Assembly: GCA_013287915.1 (NCBI GenBank)
Contig: JABDCX010000002.1
Location: forward strand, 1 to 64,000
DNA length: 64,000 nucleotides
Direction of reading: 5' to 3'
From: Chlamydiota bacterium
GTDB taxonomy: Bacteria > Chlamydiota > Chlamydiia > Chlamydiales > Parachlamydiaceae
Below are positions 17,388-25,837 of the stretch, in pieces. Within the stretch, counting starts at the first letter, position 1. Each line of letters begins with the position of its first letter. A program made the translations under genes and the position numbers. The notes below the pieces were generated by a model that was given only the letters and a program-made list of their open reading frames with translations, ran no database searches and was not told the origin of the DNA.

Positions 17388-17495
17388 AACCACAGAGAGC
17401 ACAGAGCACACAGAGATGGTGTTTGTGCTTAAGGCTTTTTCATTTTTTGCATGAGCAAAAAATGAAACTCTGTGGTCTCTGTGTGCTCTGTGGTT
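17388..17495. repeat. Palindromic intergenic repeat after rpsI
   Basis: A 108-base element begins AACCACAGAGAGCACAGAGC and ends with the near-complement GTGTGCTCTGTGGTT. Its centre is a perfect 13-bp stem (17438-17450 with 17455-17467) and four-base loop. The arms consist of short ACAGAG-type units. Similar ACCACAGAG-rich palindromes occur in unrelated bacteria. It may also terminate rplM-rpsI transcription. Confidence 0.75.
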
Positions 17496-17569
17496 CAATA
17501 AATTGTTTTAATGATTAGTCACCTGCTGCCTCTTTCACCTCCCTAGACAGAATTCCTCCGCTGTGGATA

Positions 17570-18904
17570 ATGAGCAACATGACCAACGCTCACCCGTATC
17601 GCATTGTCGACGACATAGATGTCACTTCTCCAGAAGGGCGTCGCTTGGCTGAATGGGGCCGGGCAGAGATTCAGATCGCAGAAAAAGAGATGCCGGGTTT
17701 AATTGCCCTGCGGCGCGAATACGCTGGCAAACAGCCCCTCAAGGGGGCGCGGATTGCCGGGTGCCTCCACATGACCATCGAGACTGCAGTTTTGATCGAA
17801 ACGCTGCTCGCTCTTGGGGCCGAAGTGCGGTGGTCTTCTTGCAATATTTTATCCACTCAAAATCATGCCGCAGCGGCAATGGCAGTGGCCGGTGTTCCGG
17901 TCTTTGCCTGGAAGGGGATGAGTGAGGAGGAGTACGAGTGGTGCATCGAGCAAACGCTTTTCTTTGGTGGCAAACCGCTGAACTTGATGATCGACGATGG
18001 AGGCGACTTAACTCGCATCGTTCTCGATCGCCATCCGGAGCTCGTCAAGGGGATTAAGGGGCTTTCAGAAGAGACCACGACCGGGATTCGTACGCTTCTC
18101 AAAAGAGAAGCGTCTGACCAGTTACCTCTGGCTTGCATCAACGTCAACGATTCAGTGACCAAATCGAAGTTTGACAATCTGTACGGCTGCCGAGAATCGT
18201 TGATCGATGGGATCAAACATGCCACCCACATCATGATTGGAGGCAAGATTGCCGTTGTCGCAGGTTATGGCGATGTAGGGAAGGGATCGGCTGAAGCTTT
18301 GCACGGCGATGGGGCACGCGTGTTAATCTGCGAGGTGGACCCCATTTGCGCCTACCAGGCGGTCATGAGAGGCTTTCAAGTTGTCACGATGGAAGAAGCT
18401 GCTCCGATCGGCGATATTTTTGTCACAGCAACCGGCTGTAAAGGCGTTATCCGCCCAGAGCACATGCTAGCCATGAAAGATGGAGCTTTGCTTTGCAATA
18501 TCGGCCATTTTGACTGTGAAATCGATGTCGATTGGCTCAACCACCAGCCCACTATTGAACGGATCCCAATTAAACCGCAAGTGGACCGCTATTTCTTTAA
18601 AAAAGAGAAGAAAAGCCTCTTGCTTCTTGCCCAAGGCCGTTTGGTCAATTTAGGGTGTGCCAGCGGGCATCCTTCTTTCGTGATGTCCAATTCCTTTACC
18701 AATCAAGTTCTCGCCCAGATCGAGCTATGGACAAAATCGTACGCTCCAGGGCTTTACACCCTGCCTAAAATCCTCGACGAAAAGGTGGCTAGGCTGCATT
18801 TAGAGGCGCTTGGGGTTCATTTGAGCGATCTGTCAGAAGAGCAAGCCGCCTATCTAGGCATCTCCCAAAAAGGCCCTTTCAAAGCTGACCAGTACCGCTA
18901 TTGA
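17570..18904 (+). CDS. ahcY: S-adenosylhomocysteine hydrolase
   Basis: Encodes 444 residues; ATG 17570 or ATG 17579 (MTNAHPYR) could be the start. It hydrolyses S-adenosylhomocysteine to adenosine and homocysteine in the methyl cycle. Clear signatures are [20 protein letters not shown] (substrate site), the NAD-binding [13 protein letters not shown], and [19 protein letters not shown] near the end. The C terminus (KADQYRY) matches the family consensus. No neighbouring methyl-cycle genes. Confidence 0.96.
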   Translation: MSNMTNAHPYRIVDDIDVTSPEGRRLAEWGRAEIQIAEKEMPGLIALRREYAGKQPLKGARIAGCLHMTIETAVLIETLLALGAEVRWSSCNILSTQNHAAAAMAVAGVPVFAWKGMSEEEYEWCIEQTLFFGGKPLNLMIDDGGDLTRIVLDRHPELVKGIKGLSEETTTGIRTLLKREASDQLPLACINVNDSVTKSKFDNLYGCRESLIDGIKHATHIMIGGKIAVVAGYGDVGKGSAEALHGDGARVLICEVDPICAYQAVMRGFQVVTMEEAAPIGDIFVTATGCKGVIRPEHMLAMKDGALLCNIGHFDCEIDVDWLNHQPTIERIPIKPQVDRYFFKKEKKSLLLLAQGRLVNLGCASGHPSFVMSNSFTNQVLAQIELWTKSYAPGLYTLPKILDEKVARLHLEALGVHLSDLSEEQAAYLGISQKGPFKADQYRY

Positions 18905-18905
18905 G

Positions 18906-20504
18906 CTAGCGAACGGCGTCTTCTAGGCGTAGGTATCGATTGATCTCATCTCCGAGTTTTTGCAATTTTTTGAGGTTTTGGTTGATTTCCGCTTCTGTGA
19001 TAGCTTGTTTGTGATCAAGAGAAAAATAAGCGTTTTCCATCTGCTGAATGAGTTTTTCTTGTTGAACGACCAACCGAAGCATGTCGGGGTGCCAACAGGG
19101 CTTGATGTTTCTTTTTCGGGCTTGTATCATGCTGTCGGTTAGTTGCTGAAAAGGCAAGCCTGGGCGCGCTTTGATGATAATGCCACTTTTCCTTTTGAGT
19201 TCTTCATTATTCTTTTGGACAGCTTCAAAATTCGTAAGGTTCGGCATTCCGAGAGAATCGACTATGATGATGTCTTCTTTTTTGAGCCCATATCTCGCAT
19301 AGACACCTTTCAAGGCATTGCATTTTTGATTGATCTTCTGGGTGGAAACTCTTAAATCGTTATCCGATAATACGCAGTTGCGAATCTGGTTAATGTGTGC
19401 ATTGAGGTGCTGTTTTATTTTTTCTTCGTAGCGATTTGACCAAGAGATGAAGAGCGGTAACGCTCCAAATAGAGCGGCTGCGCTAGCTTTGAAAAAGAGG
19501 AAAGGAAAGACAGCAATCAAACCGCCGATTGCTAAAGCAGTACCCGCGATGAACGCATTTTCGACGGTCTTGTATTTCTTCATGTCGTTTACGACTTCAT
19601 CTCCAAAGAGAAGGCGGTCTTTACTGACATCTGATGTTGGAACTTCTGTTATCGTGACATAATGTTGCTTTCCAGTTGTGTCAAGTTCGATGTCATTTTC
19701 TTTAGAATCCCACGTGGGTCGTCTGTTGTCGATGACCTTTCCCAAAGACACCCATGTCTCTGGTCCCCGCTCTTTGGGGTCGGTTAGAATGGTTTTCAAT
19801 TCTTCTCGAGCTTGGGGATCGGCAAAGATGTCGCCGCCAGCTGCAGGAGTTGCTGGGCCTCCGCGTTCTAGTTCTGCAACCTGTTCACAGTAATCGAGCA
19901 GGTAGATTTGTTCTGCCTCGGTGAGCTTTCGGTGAAAGATCTCTTCTGCGCCGTTGGCTGCGCGTTGAAACTTTTCAATGGCTTCTGGAGTTGCAGCATA
20001 GAAAAACCAAGACGATGTGTCGAACTGGTGGGTGGGTTTCCAAAGTGAGTTCAAAAGCTCCTGCTTGGCTGCGATTGTGGGAAGCCGGTTGAGTTTCGAT
20101 TCGATCATTGGAGTGAGGTTGTGCGTCAATCGAAAAAAGGCAAGAGTGCTTTCATAGTAGATTTTTTCCCACGAAATTGTGGGCCTTTGAGCTTTTTCTT
20201 GTGAAGTTGAAGAGGGGGCAGTCGGCCTGTGAAATTTGTTAAAATTGATTTTATGTACAGGAGCACCGCGTTCGGTCTTGATCTTGTATTCGATACAGTT
20301 TTTCTCTTTGTCAAATTTAAGGATTGTCAATTCGATTTTATTGATCTTTTGCGATGAGGGTGGTATGTTTGCAAGAGCATCTTCCGCTACTTGTCTAATC
20401 AAGTTAGGAAATTCAGGCTCATCAGCCATTTTATGCGTGTGACTATAATCACAGTTAATTAAACACTTACTAATAGTTGTTGTGTAATTGTAGTCAATAG
20501 CCAT
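18906..20504 (-). CDS. Large protein with a paired membrane helix, unknown
   Basis: Encodes 532 residues, starting at an ATG preceded by AGGAG and six Ts. No family recognised. A single strongly hydrophobic hairpin (FIAGTALAIGGLIAVFPFLF then ASAAALFGALPLFISW) sits at about 320-360 between a ~300-residue N-terminal and a ~170-residue charged C-terminal domain. One bilobed hydrophobic region with no signal peptide is the layout of chlamydial inclusion-membrane proteins, so it may be a type III-secreted Inc-like protein (inference). Its stop lies two bases from the ahcY stop, and the genes converge. Confidence 0.7.
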   Translation of the reverse strand: MAIDYNYTTTISKCLINCDYSHTHKMADEPEFPNLIRQVAEDALANIPPSSQKINKIELTILKFDKEKNCIEYKIKTERGAPVHKINFNKFHRPTAPSSTSQEKAQRPTISWEKIYYESTLAFFRLTHNLTPMIESKLNRLPTIAAKQELLNSLWKPTHQFDTSSWFFYAATPEAIEKFQRAANGAEEIFHRKLTEAEQIYLLDYCEQVAELERGGPATPAAGGDIFADPQAREELKTILTDPKERGPETWVSLGKVIDNRRPTWDSKENDIELDTTGKQHYVTITEVPTSDVSKDRLLFGDEVVNDMKKYKTVENAFIAGTALAIGGLIAVFPFLFFKASAAALFGALPLFISWSNRYEEKIKQHLNAHINQIRNCVLSDNDLRVSTQKINQKCNALKGVYARYGLKKEDIIIVDSLGMPNLTNFEAVQKNNEELKRKSGIIIKARPGLPFQQLTDSMIQARKRNIKPCWHPDMLRLVVQQEKLIQQMENAYFSLDHKQAITEAEINQNLKKLQKLGDEINRYLRLEDAVR

Positions 20505-20695
20505 AAAAAACTCCTGTTTTAATACAACTTTAATTATAAATGTTTTTATTATTGATTGTATAGTGTTTGTTTAAGCATTAAAGAATGAGGGCTCATCACA
20601 CAAGTGAGTATCTATGCTTTGAAGGCCTCATTGATTCTTATTAAAATACCTTGTTTTGTGATAAACTGGCGGTTTTAACCGGGCGGGAGTTAAGT

Positions 20696-22177
20696 ATGCA
20701 TTTGTCGAGTGTATCTAAGTTAGAGGCAAGAAGCAAAGCAGATGTGGTTGTGGTTCCATTTTGGAAGGGGAAACACGGTCCAGAAGCCGCCATCGAAGAG
20801 ATTGGCGTTTTGAGAAAGGCGCTGGCGCCTTCGTTATCCTCACACGACTTTAAGGGGAAAGAGGAGGAGCTCCTAGTTATCTACGAAGATGGAGAATACG
20901 AAAAGCGAATTGCCCTTTTGGGATTGGGTGAGAGAGATAAAGTGACCGTAGAGAGGCTCAGACGTGCCTATGCACCCATTACGAAATTTGCCTTAAAAAA
21001 ACGGTTGAAGAGTTTAAATGTTCCACTTCCGGTGTGCGAAGCAATTCCAAACGAGGGGGTTATTCAAGGGGTTTTGGAAGGGCTTCTCTTGCCCAACTAC
21101 AGCTTTCATGCTTTGAAGCACGAATCGGTAAAAGAAGATCCTCCCACTCTTGTGGAGAAAATTTCTCTGATTGGGGCGGGCAAAAAGGAGATGGAATTAG
21201 CCAAGACGATTGAGACTGTCTGTCAAGGGATCTACTTAACGCGCGATCTGGTCAACGGAAACGCCGACGACGTGACGCCTCAATACTTGGCCAAGGTGGC
21301 TGTGGGGCTAGCAAAGAGCCATAAAAGCGTAAAGACGACGGTGCTTGACAAGAAGCAGATCGTGAAAGAGAAGATGGGCTTGCTATTGGCGGTCAATCGC
21401 GGTTCTGATTTAGATCCCGTTTTTATGACGATCAGCTACCGAGGCAATCCGAAGTCGGATGATCATACTGTGGTTGTGGGGAAAGGGATCACATTCGATA
21501 CAGGTGGGTTAAACCTCAAGTCTACTGGCATGGAGACGATGAAAGACGACATGTCGGGTGCCGCAATCGTGTTGGGCGTGATGGGGGTGGTTGCTGAATT
21601 AGGCCTAAAAGTGAATGTGACGGGAGTGATCGCATCCACCGATAATGCAATTGATGCAAAGAGTTATAAACCGGGCGATGTGTACCAAGGCCATTCTGGC
21701 AAGACGGTCGAAATTGGCAATACCGATGCGGAAGGGCGGTTGATCTTAGCTGATGCCCTTTCCTACACCGTGAAGCATCTTAAACCAACGCGCATCATCG
21801 ACTTTGCAACTCTTACGGGAGCAATGGGGATTGCCCTGGGAACAGAGGCTGCGGGTCTTTTCACGAATAATGATGTTTTAGCGGATCTTTTGCTCCGCGC
21901 TGGCACGGAGACGGGGGAGCGGTTGTGGCGGATGCCGATGTTTGAAGAGTACCGAGAGCTCCTCAAGTCCGATGTGGCCGATATCAAGAGCACGGGTGGA
22001 AGACTCGGAAGCTCGATTCTTGCGGCGCAGTTTTTACAAGATTTTATTGGAAAGACCCCTTGGGCGCATATCGACATTGCTGCAACGGCCTTTTCAGCGG
22101 AGGGGCGCCGCTATTATCCCCGATTTAGCACAGGAATAGGAGTTAGGCTGATCATTGCCTTGCTGCAGAACTTATGA
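20696..22177 (+). CDS. pepA: Leucyl aminopeptidase
   Basis: Encodes 493 residues from ATG 20696, which has GGGAG seven bases upstream; an in-frame alternative 15 codons earlier lacks a ribosome-binding site. The M17 signature NTDAEGRLILADAL and the metal-binding GKGITFDTGGLNLKS and DMSGAA segments are intact, so it is an active dinuclear-zinc cytosolic aminopeptidase. Its stop overlaps the asd start by four bases (ATGA), indicating translational coupling. Confidence 0.95.
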   Translation: MHLSSVSKLEARSKADVVVVPFWKGKHGPEAAIEEIGVLRKALAPSLSSHDFKGKEEELLVIYEDGEYEKRIALLGLGERDKVTVERLRRAYAPITKFALKKRLKSLNVPLPVCEAIPNEGVIQGVLEGLLLPNYSFHALKHESVKEDPPTLVEKISLIGAGKKEMELAKTIETVCQGIYLTRDLVNGNADDVTPQYLAKVAVGLAKSHKSVKTTVLDKKQIVKEKMGLLLAVNRGSDLDPVFMTISYRGNPKSDDHTVVVGKGITFDTGGLNLKSTGMETMKDDMSGAAIVLGVMGVVAELGLKVNVTGVIASTDNAIDAKSYKPGDVYQGHSGKTVEIGNTDAEGRLILADALSYTVKHLKPTRIIDFATLTGAMGIALGTEAAGLFTNNDVLADLLLRAGTETGERLWRMPMFEEYRELLKSDVADIKSTGGRLGSSILAAQFLQDFIGKTPWAHIDIAATAFSAEGRRYYPRFSTGIGVRLIIALLQNL

Positions 22178-23238
22178 ATAGCGAATTTCAATACAGAGAG
22201 AAAATCCCTGTCGCCATTTTAGGAGCAACGGGAGCTGTGGGACAGCGCTTTGTCGAGCTGCTTGCGATCCATCCTTGGTTTGAGATCGTCTCTTTGGCTG
22301 CTTCTGAGCGTTCCGTGGGTAAGCCGTATCGAGAGGCGGTGAATTGGTTGATGGCATCGCCCCTGCCGCAGAATCTTGCCGAGATGGTCATCGAGCCGTG
22401 CCGCCCCGGGATTGGAGGTGTGCTAGCCTTTTCTGCATTAGACTCTTCCGTCGCAACAGAAGTGGAACAAGCGTTTGAGAAAGCCGGGGTCATGGTGGTC
22501 TCAAACACGCGCAACCACCGGATGGAGCCGATGGTGCCGCTTCTGATCCCCGAAGTGAATGCAGACCATATCGATCCGTTGCTCAAGGCGAGCGTGGGTG
22601 CGCGCAAGATTATTACAAACCCAAATTGTTCAGCCATAGGTCTTTGTGTAGCATTAAAACCCCTGTTCGACCAATTTGGATTAGAGGCTGTCAACGTGGT
22701 GACCATGCAAGCAATTTCAGGAGCGGGTTATCCAGGGATAGCAAGCCTGGATATTGTCGACAATGTGATCCCCTATATTTCGGGCGAAGAAGAGAAATTA
22801 GAAACTGAACCACTCAAGATATTTGGAAAAGCGGGGCATCAAGGGATAGAACCAGCTTCTTTTGCGATCAGCGCCCATTGTAATCGCGTTGCTGTAACGG
22901 ATGGGCATACGGCTTCTGTTTCCGTAAAGTTAAAAAAACGGGCGCGGCCAGAGGAGATCTTGCACGCCTGGCAAACCTTTACAACTGTCGCTCAGGAACT
23001 GCAGCTTCCGATGGCGCCCCGTTCGCCGATCTGCTATTTTGAAGAGGAGCGCTTTCCGCAACCCAAACTACACCGCCATTTAGAAAAGGGGATGGCTATA
23101 GCGATTGGACGGTTGCGCCCTTGCCCCTTATTTGATTACAAATTTACGATTTTGTCCCATAATACGATACGCGGAGCCGCAGGTGGAGCGATCCTTTGCG
23201 CGGAACTGCTGGTGAGAAAAGGGCATATTTTTTGGTAA
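22174..23238 (+). CDS. asd: Aspartate-semialdehyde dehydrogenase
   Basis: Encodes 354 residues. The Rossmann motif ILGATGAVGQRFVELL and the catalytic cysteine in ITNPNCSAIGL are clear, followed by SGAGYPGIASLDI and a conserved FAISAHCNRVAV. The ~350-residue length and these motifs fit the archaeal/fungal-type Asd found in chlamydiae. It makes aspartate semialdehyde for the diaminopimelate branch and for threonine and methionine. Overlaps pepA by four bases. Confidence 0.93.
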   Translation: MNSEFQYREKIPVAILGATGAVGQRFVELLAIHPWFEIVSLAASERSVGKPYREAVNWLMASPLPQNLAEMVIEPCRPGIGGVLAFSALDSSVATEVEQAFEKAGVMVVSNTRNHRMEPMVPLLIPEVNADHIDPLLKASVGARKIITNPNCSAIGLCVALKPLFDQFGLEAVNVVTMQAISGAGYPGIASLDIVDNVIPYISGEEEKLETEPLKIFGKAGHQGIEPASFAISAHCNRVAVTDGHTASVSVKLKKRARPEEILHAWQTFTTVAQELQLPMAPRSPICYFEEERFPQPKLHRHLEKGMAIAIGRLRPCPLFDYKFTILSHNTIRGAAGGAILCAELLVRKGHIFW

Positions 23239-23259
23239 AACCGAACAATACTTAATAAG

Positions 23260-23276
23260 TTGGCACGCGAATTGCT
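23260..23276 (+). promoter_or_regulatory. Sigma-54 promoter of hctB
   Basis: TTGGCACGCGAATTGCT matches the sigma-54 (RpoN) consensus at essentially every conserved base, with GG at 23262-23263 and GC at 23274-23275, 12 bases apart. The predicted start near 23287 lies ~14 bases before the AGGAGGTG ribosome-binding site (23301) of hctB. Position and match make chance unlikely. Confidence 0.75.
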
Positions 23277-23312
23277 CTAGCTCAGGCAACGCCCTAACTT
23301 AGGAGGTGTGTT

Positions 23313-23594
23313 ATGGTAGCTAAGAAAAAGGTACATAAAAAGCGCGTTGTGAAACGTTCTGCAAAGCGCAAAGTCGTTGCTAAGAAATCGGTTCGAAGAG
23401 CGACAAAGAGAAAAACAGTAAAACGTAAAAGCGCTGCTAAGAAATCGGTTCGAAGAGCGTCAAAAAGAAAAACTGTAAGACGTAAAAGCGCTGCTAGAAA
23501 GAGCGTTGCTCGTCCTGCAAAGCGCCGTTTAGCTCGTCGCCGAGTTCATACTGCAACTGGCATGAGACGCAGCGCACAAAGAAGCTCCCGATAA
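23313..23594 (+). CDS. hctB: Histone H1-like DNA-binding protein HctB
   Basis: Encodes 93 residues, almost entirely Lys, Arg, Ala, Ser, Val and Thr, built from a ~19-residue repeat (KKSVRRATKRKTVKRKSAA) seen twice nearly perfectly and again in degenerate form. This is the chlamydial HctB/Hc2 type, which condenses the chromosome as reticulate bodies become elementary bodies. It has a very strong ribosome-binding site (AGGAGGTG), a sigma-54 promoter upstream and an intrinsic terminator downstream, so it is monocistronic and probably developmentally controlled. Confidence 0.88.
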   Translation: MVAKKKVHKKRVVKRSAKRKVVAKKSVRRATKRKTVKRKSAAKKSVRRASKRKTVRRKSAARKSVARPAKRRLARRRVHTATGMRRSAQRSSR

Positions 23595-23620
23595 TCTCGG
23601 TTGTTTTTTTGTAATTCCTA

Positions 23621-23651
23621 AGCGCGGCAACCAATTGCCGCGCTTTTTTTG
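23621..23651 (+). terminator. Intrinsic terminator of hctB
   Basis: AGCGCGGCAA (23621-23630) pairs perfectly with TTGCCGCGCT (23635-23644) around a CCAA loop, followed by a run of Ts to 23650. A textbook Rho-independent terminator; the MITE starts right at its T run. Confidence 0.9.
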
Positions 23652-23816
23652 TAAGCGCTCACCTAGGTATAGGCGCTTCCCAAATGGGTTTGAGCGGCGA
23701 TCTGCATCAGAAATCGGCTCATTAATAGTTCTTTTCACTATTAATTCGCCGATTTCCGATACAGCTCATCCACCCAAACACCATTTTGAAAGGCCTGGAC
23801 CTAGCTGAACGCTTAC
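23651..23816. mobile_element. 166-bp MITE, copy 1
   Basis: Non-coding element with ~24-base terminal inverted repeats (GTAAGCG-TCA at each end) and an inner palindrome around AATCGGCTCATTAATAGT. An inverted copy of exactly the same length lies at 58143-58308 in the 16S-23S spacer. Both flanks here read C plus 7-8 Ts, which could be a target duplication but is too simple to be sure. No transposase is present, so it must be mobilised in trans. Confidence 0.85.
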
Positions 23817-23838
23817 CTTTTTTTTGGAGAATGGCCGC

Positions 23839-24567
23839 ATGGATATTGTCTGTATCGTTCAAGCACGCATGGGGGCCTCCCGACTCCCTGGTAAACCCCT
23901 CAAAACAGTTTTGGATCGCCCCTTACTCAGCTATTTGGTTGAGAGGCTGCGTCAGGCGTCTTCTTTGAACGAGATCGTGATTGCGACTTCGACGGATCCG
24001 CGCGATGATGCGATTGCAAAATGGTGTGCCGAAGAGAAGGTCGCCTGTTTTCGCGGCAGCGAACAGAATGTTTTAGATCGCTATGTGATGGCAGGTCGGG
24101 CACACCATGCCGATGTCGTTGTGCGTGTAACGGGGGATTGCCCTTTGATCGATCCTGTTATAGTCGATACAGTCGTCAATTTCTATCTCCAGAACCAGTT
24201 TGATTACGTCTCCAACACGATCGTGCGCAGCTACCCAAGAGGATTAGATGTCGAAGTGTGCTCCATGCAGGTCTTAGAGAAGGTGATGCAGCTTGCCACT
24301 AAACCAGAAGAGCGGGAGCACGTGACTCTCTTTATCTACGAGCACCCAGACCTATTTTCTATCGGGAGCGTCAAACAATCGTCAAAGGAATCAAACGACC
24401 GCTGGACTGTGGACACTTCTGAAGATTTTGAGCTCGTTTCTAAGCTCCTTATAGCCCTTTACCCGAAGAACCCCCATTTCCGGATGGAGGACGTTCTCAC
24501 CCTCCTTGAAAAGCATCCTCAGTGGCGTTTGATCAACGCTCACATCCAGCAAAAGGCCGTCCACTGA
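23839..24567 (+). CDS. spsF: SpsF-like cytidylyltransferase family protein
   Basis: Encodes 242 residues from ATG 23839, with GGAGA eight bases upstream; a TTG five codons earlier is in frame but lacks a ribosome-binding site. VCIVQARMGASRLPGKPL is the hallmark of the SpsF family of sugar nucleotidyltransferases (COG1861 type), and RVTGDCPLIDP is the metal-binding motif. These enzymes activate sugars such as nonulosonic acids for surface polysaccharides. It could act in the same pathway as PseB, but the genes are 17 kb apart. Confidence 0.85.
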   Translation: MDIVCIVQARMGASRLPGKPLKTVLDRPLLSYLVERLRQASSLNEIVIATSTDPRDDAIAKWCAEEKVACFRGSEQNVLDRYVMAGRAHHADVVVRVTGDCPLIDPVIVDTVVNFYLQNQFDYVSNTIVRSYPRGLDVEVCSMQVLEKVMQLATKPEEREHVTLFIYEHPDLFSIGSVKQSSKESNDRWTVDTSEDFELVSKLLIALYPKNPHFRMEDVLTLLEKHPQWRLINAHIQQKAVH

Positions 24568-24627
24568 CTTTCGAAAAAACAGCTTGTGGAAAATTCCTCG
24601 AAAGCATAGACTTAATCTTCGTTTTAA

Positions 24628-24700
24628 GGGCGTATAGCTCAGTTGGTAGAGCTCCTGTCTTACACACAGGTGGTCATAGGTTCGAGTCCTGTTGCGCCCA
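24628..24700 (+). tRNA. tRNA-Val (anticodon TAC)
   Basis: GGGCGTA pairs with TGCGCCC; D arm AGCTCAGTTGGTAGAGC, anticodon arm CCTGTCTTACACACAGG and T arm ATAGGTTCGAGTCCTGT are canonical. CCA is not encoded. Confidence 0.95.
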
Positions 24701-24714
24701 ATAAACGGTCCTAT

Positions 24715-24788
24715 GCGGGAGTAGTTCAATTGGTTAGAGCACCGCCCTGTCACGGCGGAAGTTGCGGGTTCGAGCCCCGTCTCCCGCG
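24715..24788 (+). tRNA. tRNA-Asp (anticodon GTC)
   Basis: GCGGGAG pairs with CTCCCGC; the anticodon loop CTGTCAC sits in a GCC/GGC stem, and the T arm GCGGGTTCGAGCCCCGT is canonical. It follows tRNA-Val by 14 bases, so they are probably co-transcribed. Confidence 0.95.
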
Positions 24789-24804
24789 TTCTTAAGGCCT
24801 TTTC

Positions 24805-25596
24805 TTAAAGCTCTTTAAAAGCCTTTTCTAAGAGCGCTCTTTTTTCTTCGAGGTGTTCTGTATCGGTGAGGTCGGCCACGTGAATGGGGACGATGGTGAT
24901 ATACCCTTTTTCGAGCCAGGCGCCATCTGTATCCGCATTTTCTTGATCGAAGTGAAGTTTTGAACCGAGCCAATAATAGGGGTTTCCTTCGGCTGGGTGG
25001 ATCCGTTTATCGGGGTTTTCTGCCCACCATTGGCGCCCCTGCTTGGTCATTTTGAAGCCTTTGTACTTCTGGTGTTTTCTGTCAGGGAAATTGATGTTCA
25101 ATAGCGTTCCTGGCGGCAAAGGATGCTCCATCAGGTATTGCAGGAAAGTGGGCACGTACTTCGCGGCTTCTGCATAATTGGGTTCTGTGTGGTAGTCTTG
25201 GCACGAAAACGCGATAGCAGGGACATTTTGCATGACGCTTTCGATCGCAGCGGCGACAGTGCCGCTGTAGAGGACATTGCGTCCGGCGTTGGAGCCTCGG
25301 TTGAAGCCTGAAAAGACGTAGTCTGGTTTTTTATCTTTGGTAATGGCGTTGAATGCCATTTTGACGCAGTCAGTTGGCGTGCCGGAGACAGACCAGATGT
25401 TGTTTCCATTTTCCCAGTGGATTTCTTCCACGCGCAACGGATTGCGGATCGTAGTCGATAAACTGACTGCCGACTGTTCACCTGATGGGGCAACGACCGT
25501 GATATCGACGATGTTCCGCAGCGCTTCCCATAAGTGTTTGATTCCCTTTGCATGAATTCCATCGTCATTGGTGACGAGAATGTGGGGTCTTGGCAT
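24805..25596 (-). CDS. surE: 5'/3'-nucleotidase SurE
   Basis: Encodes 263 residues. The N-terminal ILVTNDDGIHAKGI carries the metal-binding Asp-Asp pair; APSGEQSAVSLSTT, SGTPTDCVKMA and SGFNRGSNAGRNVLYSGTVAAA are the other SurE signatures. The family dephosphorylates nucleoside monophosphates and helps stationary-phase survival. Convergent with the two tRNA genes. The 240 bases upstream hold no other gene that I can see. Confidence 0.95.
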   Translation of the reverse strand: MPRPHILVTNDDGIHAKGIKHLWEALRNIVDITVVAPSGEQSAVSLSTTIRNPLRVEEIHWENGNNIWSVSGTPTDCVKMAFNAITKDKKPDYVFSGFNRGSNAGRNVLYSGTVAAAIESVMQNVPAIAFSCQDYHTEPNYAEAAKYVPTFLQYLMEHPLPPGTLLNINFPDRKHQKYKGFKMTKQGRQWWAENPDKRIHPAEGNPYYWLGSKLHFDQENADTDGAWLEKGYITIVPIHVADLTDTEHLEEKRALLEKAFKEL

Positions 25597-25837
25597 ATCT
25601 GTTCATCCTTTAGATAGTTAAAATCGTTTTAAGCATAGGGTACAGATCTACGCCCTGTCAAGTGCATTATTGGCGATATTGATAATAAAGGGTAAGGGAA
25701 ATTAAATATTTTATTTGATGAATACTTTTGAGTGTGTAATAATTAGATTTGAACTCGCATCTCTTCAATTTTTACCCCCGTGTGTAAAACATTCGCGATA
25801 TCGAGTGGAATTAAGGAAATTAAGATAGTAATCGAGG

